DNA from: Nageia nagi | Taxonomy: Eukaryota > Pinophyta | Assembly (NCBI GenBank): GCA_050084985.1 | Contig: JBITNC010000001.1 | Location: 193,006,001-193,070,000 of the forward strand | Length of the DNA: 64,000 nucleotides | Direction: 5' to 3' | Part shown: piece after piece, positions 10,444-21,904 of the stretch | Layout of the letters: each line of letters starts with the position of its first letter | Position numbering within the stretch: the first letter of the stretch is position 1 | The notes under the pieces: model-generated | Told to the model about the DNA's origin: nothing | Seen by the model: the letters and a program-made list of their open reading frames with translations, nothing else | The model's database searches: none | Made by a program: the position numbers and the translations under genes

Positions 10444-11557
10444 GGTGAAGAATGATCAAGTTAAAAAAATAAATAAGTTAGTAAATGGATAAATATAAAA
10501 TATAAAACTTTATGCTAAAGTAGTGATTAATGATAAACAAAATAAGTAATATAATAAAAGAAAATCCAATAATTACTTAATGAAATAATTAGAAATATTT
10601 TGATAAAAATAGAACACAAGATCAAGGTGAAATTATATCCAATATGATGGTACATAAGAAATTAAAAATATACACCTGATATAGATCCCTTGCTTTTAAT
10701 TTTTTTGAAAACTTATTAGAAAAAATTGCAACTACTCAAATTTGAAGGGAACCCTTGCATGAAAATGAAATGAAAATTTTGGCACTAATTAGCACTATTA
10801 CAATAGTACAATCAAATATTGGTCACCCACTACAAAATTCAAATCTACCCACTTAATAATAATACATAGTCTGCTAACAAAATCTATTTAAACAAAACTA
10901 CAACTACAAATTTTGGTACTTATGTGCATATGCAAAAAGGATTGAGTGGCAAGCAATGGTAAGATTTTGATATACACACAATACTTATGATCTATTTTAG
11001 ATAAGGATTTGATGACGAGAAAACCTAAAAAATAACATTACTTTTCTACAAGAATATTTTTATAAATACACATTTGTGAGAATCATTTTAATAAATAAAT
11101 TATTTTTTATAACCATTTTAATAATTTTTCTTTTATAGAAATCCAAAATATACTTACATTAAATTTATTACATAAAATATAATATGAATCTTAAAAGTTT
11201 TAAGATTTAACCTATAAAAAAAAATATGTTAAATGCAAATGATTTCCACCATCGTGTACTAAAATACATCAGACAAATACATAAACACTTCTTACCAAAA
11301 TAATATTTTAAATACATAACAAAATCTCAAAGAACACTCGAGGGCCTCTTAACCTAAAATTACCCTACACTTCCCCCACGCTCCTTTGCATTCCTATCAA
11401 ATTTTATGCAAGCAAAAAACTCATTCTGGTGCAGTTGCAGTATTTGCCATAGCTTGCTCGAGACTACTTCTCTGTGATTTGTTTGTGTTTTCTGCGCGAA
11501 GCATTCTCACGGGCAATATCGCGGAGCAGAAGATCGAAACTAAGGGTTTTATATATA
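10444..11557 (+). other. Upstream region of CCT2
   Basis: AT-rich to about 11340, then less so, with CCCTACACTTCCCCCACGC at about 11364-11382, which is plausible for a housekeeping promoter or 5' UTR. No TATA box is clear. The transcript start cannot be fixed from sequence. Confidence 0.35.
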
Positions 11558-11563
11558 ATGGCG
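11558..11563 (+). CDS. CCT2: CCT2 exon 1 (two codons)
   Basis: ATG GCG followed by the donor GTAAGA at 11564. Reading on without splicing reaches a stop within about ten codons. Spliced to exon 2 it gives [20 protein letters not shown], matching plant CCT2 N-termini in length. Confidence 0.85.
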
Positions 11564-14500
11564 GTAAGATTGTATGCGAGCTGCATTTGAAATGTATATG
11601 AGGTTTTAGGGGACAGGATTAGGGTTTAATGTTTTTTTTTTGTCTTGCAGACCGAAAACTTGTTCAAAGAGGAGGCTACTGATGAGAAGGGTGAGCGCGC
11701 CAGAATGGTACGTCTTTCCATTTTAAACATCGCGGAAACAGCAAGTTTTTTTAGTGCGATTCGTAAGATAACTATGTTTATGGTGGTGTTTGTGGATTCA
11801 AAAGTTCGCCCAAACAACTCTGTATTCTTCTCTCATTTAAATGTCAAGTACTGTCGTTGGACAAAAGCCAACAGACGGCAATCAAAAAATCGATCCAACT
11901 CGTTTATTGTCAGTTGATAGCCGAGGCAATTTTACGGATAATTTTTGCCTCCATTTTAAGTTTCAATGAGTAAGAATCGACGGAAGTCCCGGGACATGAC
12001 TACGCTGAACGAGGACAGCTCTGTCATAGCCGGGTCAACGTTTGGCTCAAACGCAGTGGAAACTGATTTTTCATCAGTGGTTTGGTATGATGTCTTTGCC
12101 ATCATGCAGATTAAGCTTTTCACTCTAAGTTTCCGCATGTTAAAATTTTGCCCATGACATTTATTCACATGATATCGTTGCCTGTCAACATTTTGAGATG
12201 AGACATGGCACGTTTGCTGTCCAGAATGCAAGGCATTTGGTACTATCTGTGAGGAAAGCCATATGCCCTTCCATAAAGACAATGCCTGTTGCCATATCTA
12301 GTAAACTGTCAAAGTTGTAAGTGAAGAGTTATGAATCAGTTTCAGTTGATGGGCGTGACAAAGAGGGTTCCTACTTGTATTTCATTTGTGTTTGTTTTAT
12401 CACTCGAGTGAACTTCTCTTTGTTGTTTTGTCATTCTTGGATGGAGATGAAGTGCAATTTTAGAATTTTAATCATCTATAATTTTAAGCTAAAAAGTAGT
12501 AGCATTATTGTAACTTTATGTACTCTGATCTATTTAAATTGAGCCAACTGTGGTCTATAAAGTAGAAGGTGGATTGAGAAATAGCAGAGTCACTTTTCCA
12601 TGTATGGAAATCAACATGCAATTTGAAAAACCTGTTTCTAAACATTTAATTTAAATCATTATTCAATATACAGTTTCAGGAATTTCCTGTAAAATGTTTC
12701 TCACAGACATTCACATTTCTTTGTGCAATCTGATATATGCGTCTTGCTTGTCACATTTTGTATAGAGTTCTAGTTTTCTTAAGCCTTTTAGTTTCGATTG
12801 GAATATTATTTATTTTTGAAAGTATGAAACTTGTGAATATTATTGTTAGTATTCAAAGATATTTAATGTTTAAAGTATGAAAACAGTACATTTCATTATT
12901 AATATAATGGATTAATAATAATTACTTGATATAGCATGTGAAATGAAGTATTAAGCAAATATTTCATTGATTAAAAAAAATGCTAGATATTTTTTTTGAC
13001 ATTTAAAAAATATTTTTTTTGAGTATCTAAACTAGCTTACACTTTTGACATCTGTGATTGGAGTAACCTGCAGAATAAAGTATGATTTCAGAGAAATGAT
13101 TGGTTTTATTGTTGCTCTCATAAACAGATGATCGTCCCTTTCATAAAGACCACCTTAAAATTTCTGTTAAGCCACACCATACCAAAATGTTTAGGATGTT
13201 TGGAACAAGTAATTGGATCAGTCAAAATACCCTTTTTGTTTATTTTTTTTCTGCATAGAAATTGTAGTGAGGGAGAATGGCAGGTCAAACCACTTGATAA
13301 TTTTGCAAATTCTGGATAAATGTATTACAGATTCTACAGCTTTACAAAGAAGACAAAATCAAGAAAATTCGAATGCCTTTTTCTATCAAAATTAATTATG
13401 CGAAAAGCAACCTTTTGAAAAAATACTTCTCAAGTTCTAGACATCTGATAGAGATGCTCTGAAGAGGGCTTGAATAAAGGGATTCAATTTATTTGCATGT
13501 CCCACTGAATCTTATCACCCTACGCTCTCTCCAATCTTTATGGAACAACACAAGAAAATGGCTCAAGATAAGTCATCCTGTCCCTTTTCTGTCTTATAGG
13601 TCATTTTGACGTGTTTGTCTACCTTGAACACAGAAGTCATCAAAATATTTGACACACTGTTTTGCCCATGCAAGTGCAGAACAGTTCCTAATTTGTCTTC
13701 CATTTCTCAAGTATGTAGACACAAAATATAGGATTTTGTCCAATGAACTAACTTTAGTTCAAATTGTCCAAAGAAGAGAATGATATCGAGACCATTTTTT
13801 TAAGAATCCTCTAAATTAGGAATATTGATCAAAGCTTTTGAATCTTGCTAAATATTCTATGATGCAGGATGTGGAGCATAATTTCAAAACATTTTCCTGG
13901 ATCATGCCAGATTAATATGTCCAAAATAGTAATTATACTTTATTTCGAGAAAAGTGTAATGTAGTAATAAGTTTCAACTAAAGATTGTAACAGACTATAT
14001 GTGAATTATATGGCCATATGAAAATATCTAGATCTTTGAAGCGAAATGCACTGCAATTTATTATGTTATAATGCGTTTTAACTTTTGCCTTTTAAAGTGT
14101 GATATCACTTTATCAAACACCAAGTAGTTAAACTTCCCATATGGTGGGTACTCACAAGAAGTCTGGCTGAGTAGATCAGAACAAGTTATTGAGGTTAACT
14201 GAGTTTTTGCTGGTTTTATAGTTGGCTTGCAATTTTCTGTTGTGCCATGAGTTTTCCTGTTTTATTTAAAAAATCAATATTTGAACATGCTTTTATTCCT
14301 GATTTTTTTGGGAGCCGAGTTTTTCCCAAACCATCTATTAGGAATTGTTATGTAATTTATTTTAATATTTGTAATTTGGATCCTATTAAATGGATTAATT
14401 TGTATTCCTCTGTTATCAAAGTGATCTAGCAAATTTAGACAGGAATTGTTTATGCTAATCTGGTTTAACATTATCCTTAGTATACTGTTAGATCTATGAA

Positions 14501-17500
14501 TTTTGGTATTAAAACGTTTATTTTTTAAGCATTGTTGAAAGAAATGTTGTTAGCTATATTTATGCTGCATTGAAATGGAAATAAACCTGATTTGATTTGA
14601 TTTGATTATGAATATAGATTGCAAGAAGACTTATTAAGAACAGGAAGAACTATAAGTTATATATTAATTATAATAAACTATCAAATAAATCTTCTCTGAT
14701 GCAGGCATCATTTATTGGTGGCATGGCAATTGCTGACCTTGTAAAGACAACTTTAGGACCGAAAGGAATGGTACTATTTCTTTTAGTTATCTTGCTATTT
14801 TTCATTTTCAGATGTTGAATTTGCATGTTTAATATTTATAAAGACTTAGTACAATCAGTATCATTGTAAATTACTTTTTCTAATTTCTGAAGAACTGTTC
14901 AATGTGCATTTCTAATCAAGAAAATTTTTACAAACAAATTATTTTCTTCTAATGCATAAGATTAGCTGGGTTTAAGTTGTCACTAGGCTTAGGACTGAAT
15001 TCATGACATATTTTAGCCCATTCTTATGTCCTTTGCAGGACAAAATTTTGCAATCCACAGGAAGGGGACATAGTGTGACTGTTACAAATGATGGTGCTAC
15101 CATCTTGAAATCTCTTCATATAGATAACCCTGCTGCCAAAGTCATGGTTGGTATCCTTGCTGTAACTGAGCAGCTTAGCTATAGGATTCAATGCTATATG
15201 GTATAAATGTTATTTGAACTTTTCCAGTGGTTTCCTTGAACCATTATCGATTAGGTATCTCCAGATCACAAGATTCAATGTTATAGGTTTTAAAAACTAT
15301 TTTCCAATTGTTGCCTTAAATGAGTAACTTAGCTATGATTTCAATGTTATATAGTGTCTATGTTATTTGCACTTTTCTGCTTGTTGCCTTAAACTATTAT
15401 CAATTAGACATCTCCAAAGTACAAGATGATGAAGTAGGCGATGGAACCACCTCTGTGGTTGTTTTAGCGGGTGAACTTCTGAGGGAGGCAGAAAAGCTAG
15501 TAGCAATGAAGATTCATCCAATGACAATAATATCTGGTAAGCACTGGAATTCTGGACATTCGAATTTATTTATTGTTATCATTTATTGCTGGCTTCAAGT
15601 TTAGGCTACAAGTGTATGCATATGAGTTTTCTTGTTATGTTTGAAGTATGTAAGTCTATGTATTAGTATTAACTGCATGTATTTGATGATACTAGATAAG
15701 CCTGTGGAATAATGTTGTCATAGAACATAATGGATCTTACATGACATTTGAAGAATATGAAAATTGTTTGCATAATTGAAATTGTTACTTGGACAGTCTT
15801 AATACAGTAAGTCAATTACTTCATTTATGGATTAACAACAGGATATAGGATGGCTGCTGAGTGCGCACGGAATGCATTAGAGAAACGGGTCTGGGACAAT
15901 AAGGGGGATGCTGGTAAACCTGCTTGATTATCTTATATGTTGTGAATATGAGTTTTTGGGTTAATGTTGAATTTTTTCTAATAATTTTTCTTAGTAAAAT
16001 ATGGATACCCATAGTAAATATTTGAAAGTCAACTTTTTAATATGTAAAGTGTGTATCCGGTGACTAGTAATACATTTGAGAATGTTTTGAATTGTCCTCA
16101 GATAAATTGGATTTATTCAGATTGATTGTTTGACTTTTGGACCTACTATGTCCACTGCAGAAAGGTTTCGTTCAGATCTGATGAATATTGCAATGACTAC
16201 TCTGAGCTCCAAAATCCTTTCACAGGACAAAGAGCATTTTGCAAATTTGGCTGTTGATGCAGTGATGCGTTTGAAAGTAAGTTTGGTTATAGGCATCTTC
16301 TATTGCTTGTGTATGTATCATGGAAATAGCAGGAAAAGTTACTTGTTCTGAATGATTGTCACAAATAGACTCCATTGTTGAGAGAAATTTATATGATTTT
16401 GGTATCAAATATACAAGAATGGGCACACCCTTCCCTCATATTTGAAGATATCTCTGGTCACCTCAGGCCCTTTGATTTCAATTTTCCTCCTATAATTTGT
16501 GTTATATTACAATGATTTGGTGTGAGCGTCCAATCAGTATTTAGTTTTCAGTTCTTGGTATTTATCTTGTTTAGTTGTACATGACACTAAGTGATTTTTT
16601 TAAATTTTCATTCAGGGCAGTACAAACTTGGAATCAATACAGATTATTAAAAAAGCAGGGGGATCTTTAAAGGACTCCTTCCTGGATGAAGGGTAATGTT
16701 TAATCACCTCTTTTTCCGTTTTTGATTATCAAGATGCTATGTGCTAAGTGAATTGTGCTTGACAGTCATCCATTGTCTATATGTTTAAATGGTGCTTCTA
16801 TTCTGAACATTACTGCATGCCTGGTTGATTTGTCTACAGGCTTTGTTTGCGCTGCAATTTGTGATTGTAATATGTTTTAAATTTATGTCTGATCAAGGAA
16901 CTTTTTTTCTTGTTCCTTGGTTGTCAATATTACATCCAGTTAATATCATGAATTGAAAAATATAATTTTTCCAATCATTTGAATTAAATAGCTTAACTTC
17001 TACTTGGCAATAACTCAGCATGGCCAAAGTGTAAGTTTTTTTGACTCAGGAGTAAATTTGAAAAATATGGTAGAGGAGTTGGGCCATAAAATCAAATACA
17101 AGAATATTTTGACCTAGTATGTAAAATGTTTTTCTGAGTTTTTCAAAGTGTCTCAGCTGTTCAATTCTTTTTTGAGTAATTTTGCCTCTGAGCCAAGTAG
17201 ATATACAGTTTGGCTTGAGAAGACTGGCTAGTGGCAATTTAAGGTCTGTGATAATCATACTGTCTAGTTTCTGGAAACTTTGGTAGCAATCTAAGGTTGA
17301 ACTTTGAGTAATGGAGAAACATTTAGTAAATTAAACATGTTTTTTTGTATTAATCGTTTGCACAAATTCAAACCTATTTGTAAAATCCTAGCTAAACCTA
17401 TTAAATGTGAACTTTTATTGAAATCACCATAATAGGCAAATGACTGCCTCTAGAGAGTTCCTGTCAGAAGTCTCTTTATATTATGCACAAAAACCATAAC

Positions 17501-20268
17501 TACAAGAGGAATCATTAATATTACATTCCATGGCATTTGCTTTATGGAAAAGTTCTGCTTACTATCTTTTCAAATTATACTAAAATATCTTTATCTTGTT
17601 CATTTACTGACTTTTTTTTGCAAACAACATGGAAACTGATTTGGTCATAAAGTATGCAACCAGGAATGGATATATCAATGTGAACTTTTTTTGAAATTTC
17701 CATAATGGACAAATGACTGCCTCTAGAGAGTTCCTGTCAGAAGTCTCTTTATATTATGCACAATAACCATAACTACAATAGGAATAATTAATATTGCATT
17801 CCATGGCATTTGCTTTATGGAAAAGTTCTGTTTACTATCTTTTAAAATTATACTAAAATAGCTTTATCTTGTCCATTTACTGACTTGTTTTTGCGAACAA
17901 CATGGAAAATGATTTGGTCATAAAGTATGCAACCAAGAATGAATATATCAATGTGATCTTTTATTGAAATTACCATAGTGGCCTAATGACTGCCTCTAGA
18001 GAGTTCCTGTCAGAAGTCTCTTTATATATGCATTTGAAATGTATCTGACGGGGTTGGTCCCCTTATGTATGCTTATTAGTGATATATATACCAGTTCTTT
18101 AAATAACTCCATTTCTTGCAATAGAATCTCAATCTACCATTTATTTGCCTTTTTGAAATTGCTAGCTGTAGCGTGTTACCTCTGTATATTGGTTGTTTTG
18201 CTACATTAGGACTGATCTTCTCTTTGCAAAACTTGTGCATAGACATCATTTATTTTCTTTTTCAAGGCATCAGTTTCTTCATGTAGTTTATCAATAAGCA
18301 CAATATTTTCCTGCAGATCTTTCCTGAATCTGATTAATGATTGTTCTTTAGGCTATATGTATATTGGGGAGCATGTGGTCAGAGTCATTCTTTAATATTC
18401 TATTTTCTTTCAGCTGCATCTCTGGATCAGAAGATCCAGTTAATTCTAACTTGTTTCTGTTCCTCCTATAAATCCTATAAATAATTTTTAATAGCCTTTT
18501 GTTTTTCATTATTTGTGTGTTAGGATCATAAGTTGGATGAGAGGAGGGTTCAAAATTTTGTTTCCGTAGATATTAAACAAGAGGATTGCATTTTCTTTTC
18601 CATCACCTAGTATGCTTGTTCTTGCTTACAATTTTCTCTATAATTTTTTAAACGCATGTTTTTGAAGTTTGTAATTTGATAGCAAAACTTTTATCCAAGT
18701 TGAATTGGTTTCCTGGTAAACAACGATAAATTAGTAGGTGGTTGTGAACATGAATACAAAATATTACTGGACAGATTAAAATTTGATTTTTCACTATAGA
18801 CTTTGATTTTGTTGGGAAATAAATAAGAACTTGCATTTGGTTTTTCAGGTTCATATTAGACAAAAAAATTGGTGTTGGCCAGCCAAAGCGTATTGAAAAT
18901 GCAAAGATTTTGGTATCTAATACAGCTATGGATACTGATAAGATTAAAATATACGGAGCTCGTGTACGTGTTGATTCAATGGCAAAGGTTGCTGAGATTG
19001 AGACGGCAGAAAAAGAGAAAATGAGGAAGAAAGTGCAGAAAATAATTGCGCATGGGATTAATTGCTTCGTTAACAGACAGCTAATTTATAATTTTCCCGA
19101 GGAGCTGTTTGCCGATGCTGGTATACTTGCAATTGAGCATGCGGATTTTGATGGTATTGAACGGTTGGCTCTCGTCACAGGAGGAGAAATTGCTTCCACA
19201 TTTGATAACCCAGAATCGGTTAAACTTGGGCATTGTAAGCTTATTGAGGAAATCATGATAGGCGAGGATAAGCTAATTCACTTTTCAGGAGTTGAAATGG
19301 GGCAAGCATGCACTATAGTATTAAGAGGAGCTAGGTGATTATGACTAAATCTCATCTGTATTTTATTGTAAATGTCATCTTTTATATTTTTTAATAAATA
19401 TTTCATTCGCGATATTAAAATGTGTTTTATGTCCTGTTGAAAATTATGTCTTGAGCCTGCAAAGCATATATTGGATAAGCATTTTCAAAGCCTTGTATTC
19501 TTTGTTGCCATCTCTAGTTCTAATGTTGCTTGAAATCAATTTGTCAAATGATGTTAGTTTGTATTTGATTGCTGACTTGTATGTTTATTCTACAATTGTT
19601 AGTTAATGTGAGATGTTTTTGGGCTCTAATGTTTTTGTTGGCAACTCTTCTAAGAGATTGACATTAATTGCTTTTGCAGTTTCCATTTATTGGATGAAGC
19701 AGAGAGGTCTTTGCATGATGCGTTGTGTGTGCTTTCCCAAACTGTGCAAGACAGTAGAGTTCTTCTTGGAGGTGGCTGGCCTGAAATGCTTATGGCAAAG
19801 CAAGTGGAAGAACTTGCTAGGACTACACCAGGGAAGAAGTCTCTGGCAATTGATGCTTTTTCAAATGCACTAAGGCAAATTCCAAGTATTATTGCAGACA
19901 ATGCTGGCCTAGACAGTGCTGATTTAGTTTCACAACTTCGTGCAGAGCATCATCAAGAAAACTCAAAATCGGGGATTGATGTTATAACAGGATCTGTGAG
20001 TTTTTAGTTTTATTGCTTTCGTTTCCAATTTCAAAACCCATTAAATGTTTCATGGTTTATTAGTTGCAGTACTAAGATGGTAAATTTAAATTTAGTTCTG
20101 ATATAAAAAAATTGGTTGTAGGTTGGAGATATGGAAAAGCTTGGAATTTTTGAAGCATTCAAAGTTAAACAAGCTGTGTTGCTCTCTGCGACTGAGGCTT
20201 CAGAGATGATTTTGAGAGTAGACGAGGTCATTAGCTGTGCTCCTAGGAAGAGAGAGAATAGAATGTAG
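11558..20268 (+). CDS. CCT2: CCT2: T-complex protein 1 (CCT/TRiC) subunit beta, 11 coding exons
   Basis: This encodes one of eight subunits of the cytosolic group II chaperonin that folds actin, tubulin and other proteins with ATP. Coding exons: 11558-11563, 11651-11707, 14705-14770, 15039-15150, 15408-15536, 15842-15913, 16161-16276, 16616-16692, 18849-19334, 19680-19995, 20122-20268. They total 1584 nt (527 residues plus stop), the usual plant CCT2 length. All introns are GT-AG and phases join correctly. Family marks are seen in order: [33 protein letters not shown] (ATP site), [26 protein letters not shown]-type ERSLHDAL with the catalytic Asp, LLGGGWPEM, and [20 protein letters not shown] near the end. 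The beta identity rests on the N-terminal EKGERARM and the C-terminal [10 protein letters not shown]. No disabling change is seen. Confidence 0.97.
11651..11707 (+). CDS. CCT2: CCT2 exon 2
   Basis: Acceptor TTTGTCTTGCAG, donor GTACGT. Encodes [19 protein letters not shown], the N-terminal extension before the equatorial domain. Confidence 0.95.
11708..14704 (+). other. CCT2: CCT2 intron 2 (3.0 kb)
   Basis: The longest intron. About 11900-12300 is less AT-rich than the rest, but no gene or element is recognised there. The remainder is unstructured AT-rich sequence. Confidence 0.85.
14705..14770 (+). CDS. CCT2: CCT2 exon 3
   Basis: Encodes [20 protein letters not shown] then GM. The LGPKGMDK nucleotide-phosphate motif is split by the next intron. 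Confidence 0.97.
15039..15150 (+). CDS. CCT2: CCT2 exon 4
   Basis: Encodes [20 protein letters not shown] then [17 protein letters not shown], with the NDGATI nucleotide-binding motif. It ends in phase 1. Confidence 0.97.
15408..15536 (+). CDS. CCT2: CCT2 exon 5
   Basis: Begins with the last two bases of the Asp in [20 protein letters not shown]. Carries the GDGTT ATP-binding motif. Donor GTAAGC. Confidence 0.97.
15842..15913 (+). CDS. CCT2: CCT2 exon 6
   Basis: Encodes [20 protein letters not shown] then GDA, at the edge of the equatorial and intermediate domains. Both ends are in phase with neighbours. Confidence 0.96.
16161..16276 (+). CDS. CCT2: CCT2 exon 7
   Basis: Encodes [20 protein letters not shown] then [18 protein letters not shown]. 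Acceptor CACTGCAG, donor GTAAGT. Confidence 0.96.
16616..16692 (+). CDS. CCT2: CCT2 exon 8
   Basis: Encodes [20 protein letters not shown] then SFLDE, part of the intermediate to apical domain. It ends in phase 2 before the GTAATG donor. Confidence 0.96.
16693..18848 (+). other. CCT2: CCT2 intron 8 (2.2 kb) with an internal tandem repeat
   Basis: Most of the intron is unstructured. The centre carries the 273-bp tandem repeat listed separately. No transposon ends are seen. Confidence 0.9.
17406..18030 (+). repeat. 273-bp tandem repeat (about 2.3 copies) in CCT2 intron 8
   Basis: Units start at 17406, 17679 and 17952, exactly 273 bp apart, each with TGACTGCCTCTAGAGAGTTC. The third is cut off after ~80 bp. 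Copies are close but not identical. Confidence 0.92.
18849..19334 (+). CDS. CCT2: CCT2 exon 9 (largest; apical domain)
   Basis: 486 nt encoding the apical, substrate-binding domain from [20 protein letters not shown] through [20 protein letters not shown] to [12 protein letters not shown]. It ends AG|GTGATT in phase 2. Confidence 0.97.
19680..19995 (+). CDS. CCT2: CCT2 exon 10
   Basis: Encodes [20 protein letters not shown] through LLGGGWPEM and [20 protein letters not shown] to GIDVITGS. It contains the catalytic Asp of the ERSLHDAL block and the equatorial GGG motif. Confidence 0.97.
20122..20268 (+). CDS. CCT2: CCT2 exon 11 and stop
   Basis: Encodes [20 protein letters not shown] then [15 protein letters not shown] and the beta-type tail [10 protein letters not shown], with stop TAG at 20266-20268. 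Confidence 0.97.
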   Translation, partial: VGDMEKLGIFEAFKVKQAVLLSATEASEMILRVDEVISCAPRKRENRM

Positions 20269-21075
20269 TATCAGAAGGGAATTTACTAATGAGTGACAGA
20301 TGGCTGCATCTGTAGTTAGAAACATCCACCTAGATGATATTTATGTTGTCTTTGGTGGCTTCTTGTGTTCTGTCGATTTTGATTAGATTAACTCCAACCG
20401 TGAACATTCTAATTAGCTTGTTTTATTGCCTGATGATTCCCAAATTAAAGCTATCTGTTTGGCCAGTAACAGTTTTATTTTTGTTCGAACTTCATAGCAT
20501 TGGTTGTGTAAAAATTGAAATTAATTTAGAATATTTTTTTACTTACTTTGAAATCAAATTCCCACATGCCATATTCGTTCCAATTGTTCATCATTAAAAT
20601 TTGTGTTTGGAACAAGTTTATTAGATATTAACAACCTTGTTCTCTTTTATACTAGTCTCTTTTTTTACACCAAATTCGTTGGTATATATATATATTTTCC
20701 ATCGAATAATATTATTTTTTTCAACAAAACTGTTCAATATATTATTTGGGTGAAATTTCTATGATCTTTTGCGAGTCTTTTGCATTGAATTTTCATTCAA
20801 GTTGGATTCATTCTAAAATAACCCTATTCATTACCGTATATACATGTACTTTAAAGTTTTCAATAAATCATTGCTAAACTTCCTAATTTATGTTGCATGT
20901 CACAAGCAGTTGATTGATTGAAATTTGATGCAATTAATTTTGATATTATTAATCTTGATGTGAGGAAGTGATGAACTGAGGAAGATAGTTGGGGATTGAT
21001 TACTCAAGAAGGCAGTTAGGGTTTGTTAGGAAGTTGAACAGCTATGGAAGCTGAAAGGTCATAGTATTTAAAGAG
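20269..21075 (+). other. CCT2 3' UTR and intergenic sequence
   Basis: Probably 3' UTR to somewhere before ~20650. A variant poly(A) signal ATTAAA lies at about 20593-20598, but no canonical AATAAA stands out. The rest is AT-rich with nothing recognised. Confidence 0.45.
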
Positions 21076-21660
21076 TTAGGGTAAATGAAAAGTTAGGTTT
21101 TGCACCCTGATTGTAATATTATAAAAAACACCATCACTGATTTGCCACATATATAGGCCCAAAGAATAGTGTAACAAACCAAGATTGATCATCTCAAAAA
21201 TATTTTTCATCCTAGTCCTCATACCTTGAATTTTTGTAAGAAAATTTTCTATAATAATCAAGGTATTTTTATAATTTTTAATTAATAAGAAAAGTATCTA
21301 TTTTATCATACTATTCATTTGGTGAATTCTGCAAGCTATATGCTAACTTTAACTTGTAAGCTAGAGGATTAGACTAAACTTTCACAAATCATAATAGTTG
21401 TACCATGCACATATTCTCCTTTTGAGTAATCATCAACTAATGAACTCTTCATATTTATTTGGTGGATCTTCTAAATAAAATAAAAACCCATGTTTTATGC
21501 AAGGTGAATAGAATCCATATTGGCTACTTGAATAAACATCTTTTTATAGTCAACACCTTTCTTATGAGAATATGCCTTAGATACTAATTGAGCTCTATGT
21601 TTCTCCACTTCACACTTAATATGTACTTTATCTTGTAGATCTATTTACACAACAATATTT
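21076..21660 (-). pseudogene. Reverse-strand copia RT fragment at the head of composite copy A
   Basis: Minus-strand reading gives a degraded KYxLNG...RLVSKAYSHKKGVDY start near 21600, an IQVANMDSIHLA block, and FEMINLGLLHYSLGLYMWQ near 21200-21130. The last matches the FEMTDLGLLHYFLG block of Ty1/copia RT. Many stops are present. The same text occurs at 33670-34240. Confidence 0.7.
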
Positions 21661-21904
21661 TTACCATATAGTCTCAAAATTAACTTCTATTTATTGTTTC
21701 TCAATTTGTTTATCTTTCGAGTTGTAAGGAGGAAACCCTTTTGAAGTGGTTTGCCATTCGTATTGCTATTTAGTAAAGATATCTTATTGTGCTATCTTCT
21801 TGCAATCCCAAATCGTATTTATTTTGATGTATATTTTGTTAAAATCTTGAAGCTTTGTTGTTATTTCCATTATTTGAAGCTATTTGGGATATGTTTCTTT
21901 TTAA

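Noticed and set aside
11966-12157. Small open frame starting [13 protein letters not shown]
   Set aside because: It lies inside CCT2 intron 2, has no recognised similarity, and an overlapping reverse frame is longer.
15003-15604. Two separate small genes
   Set aside because: They are CCT2 exons 4 and 5 extended into introns. The splice sites and phases fit the single CCT2 model.
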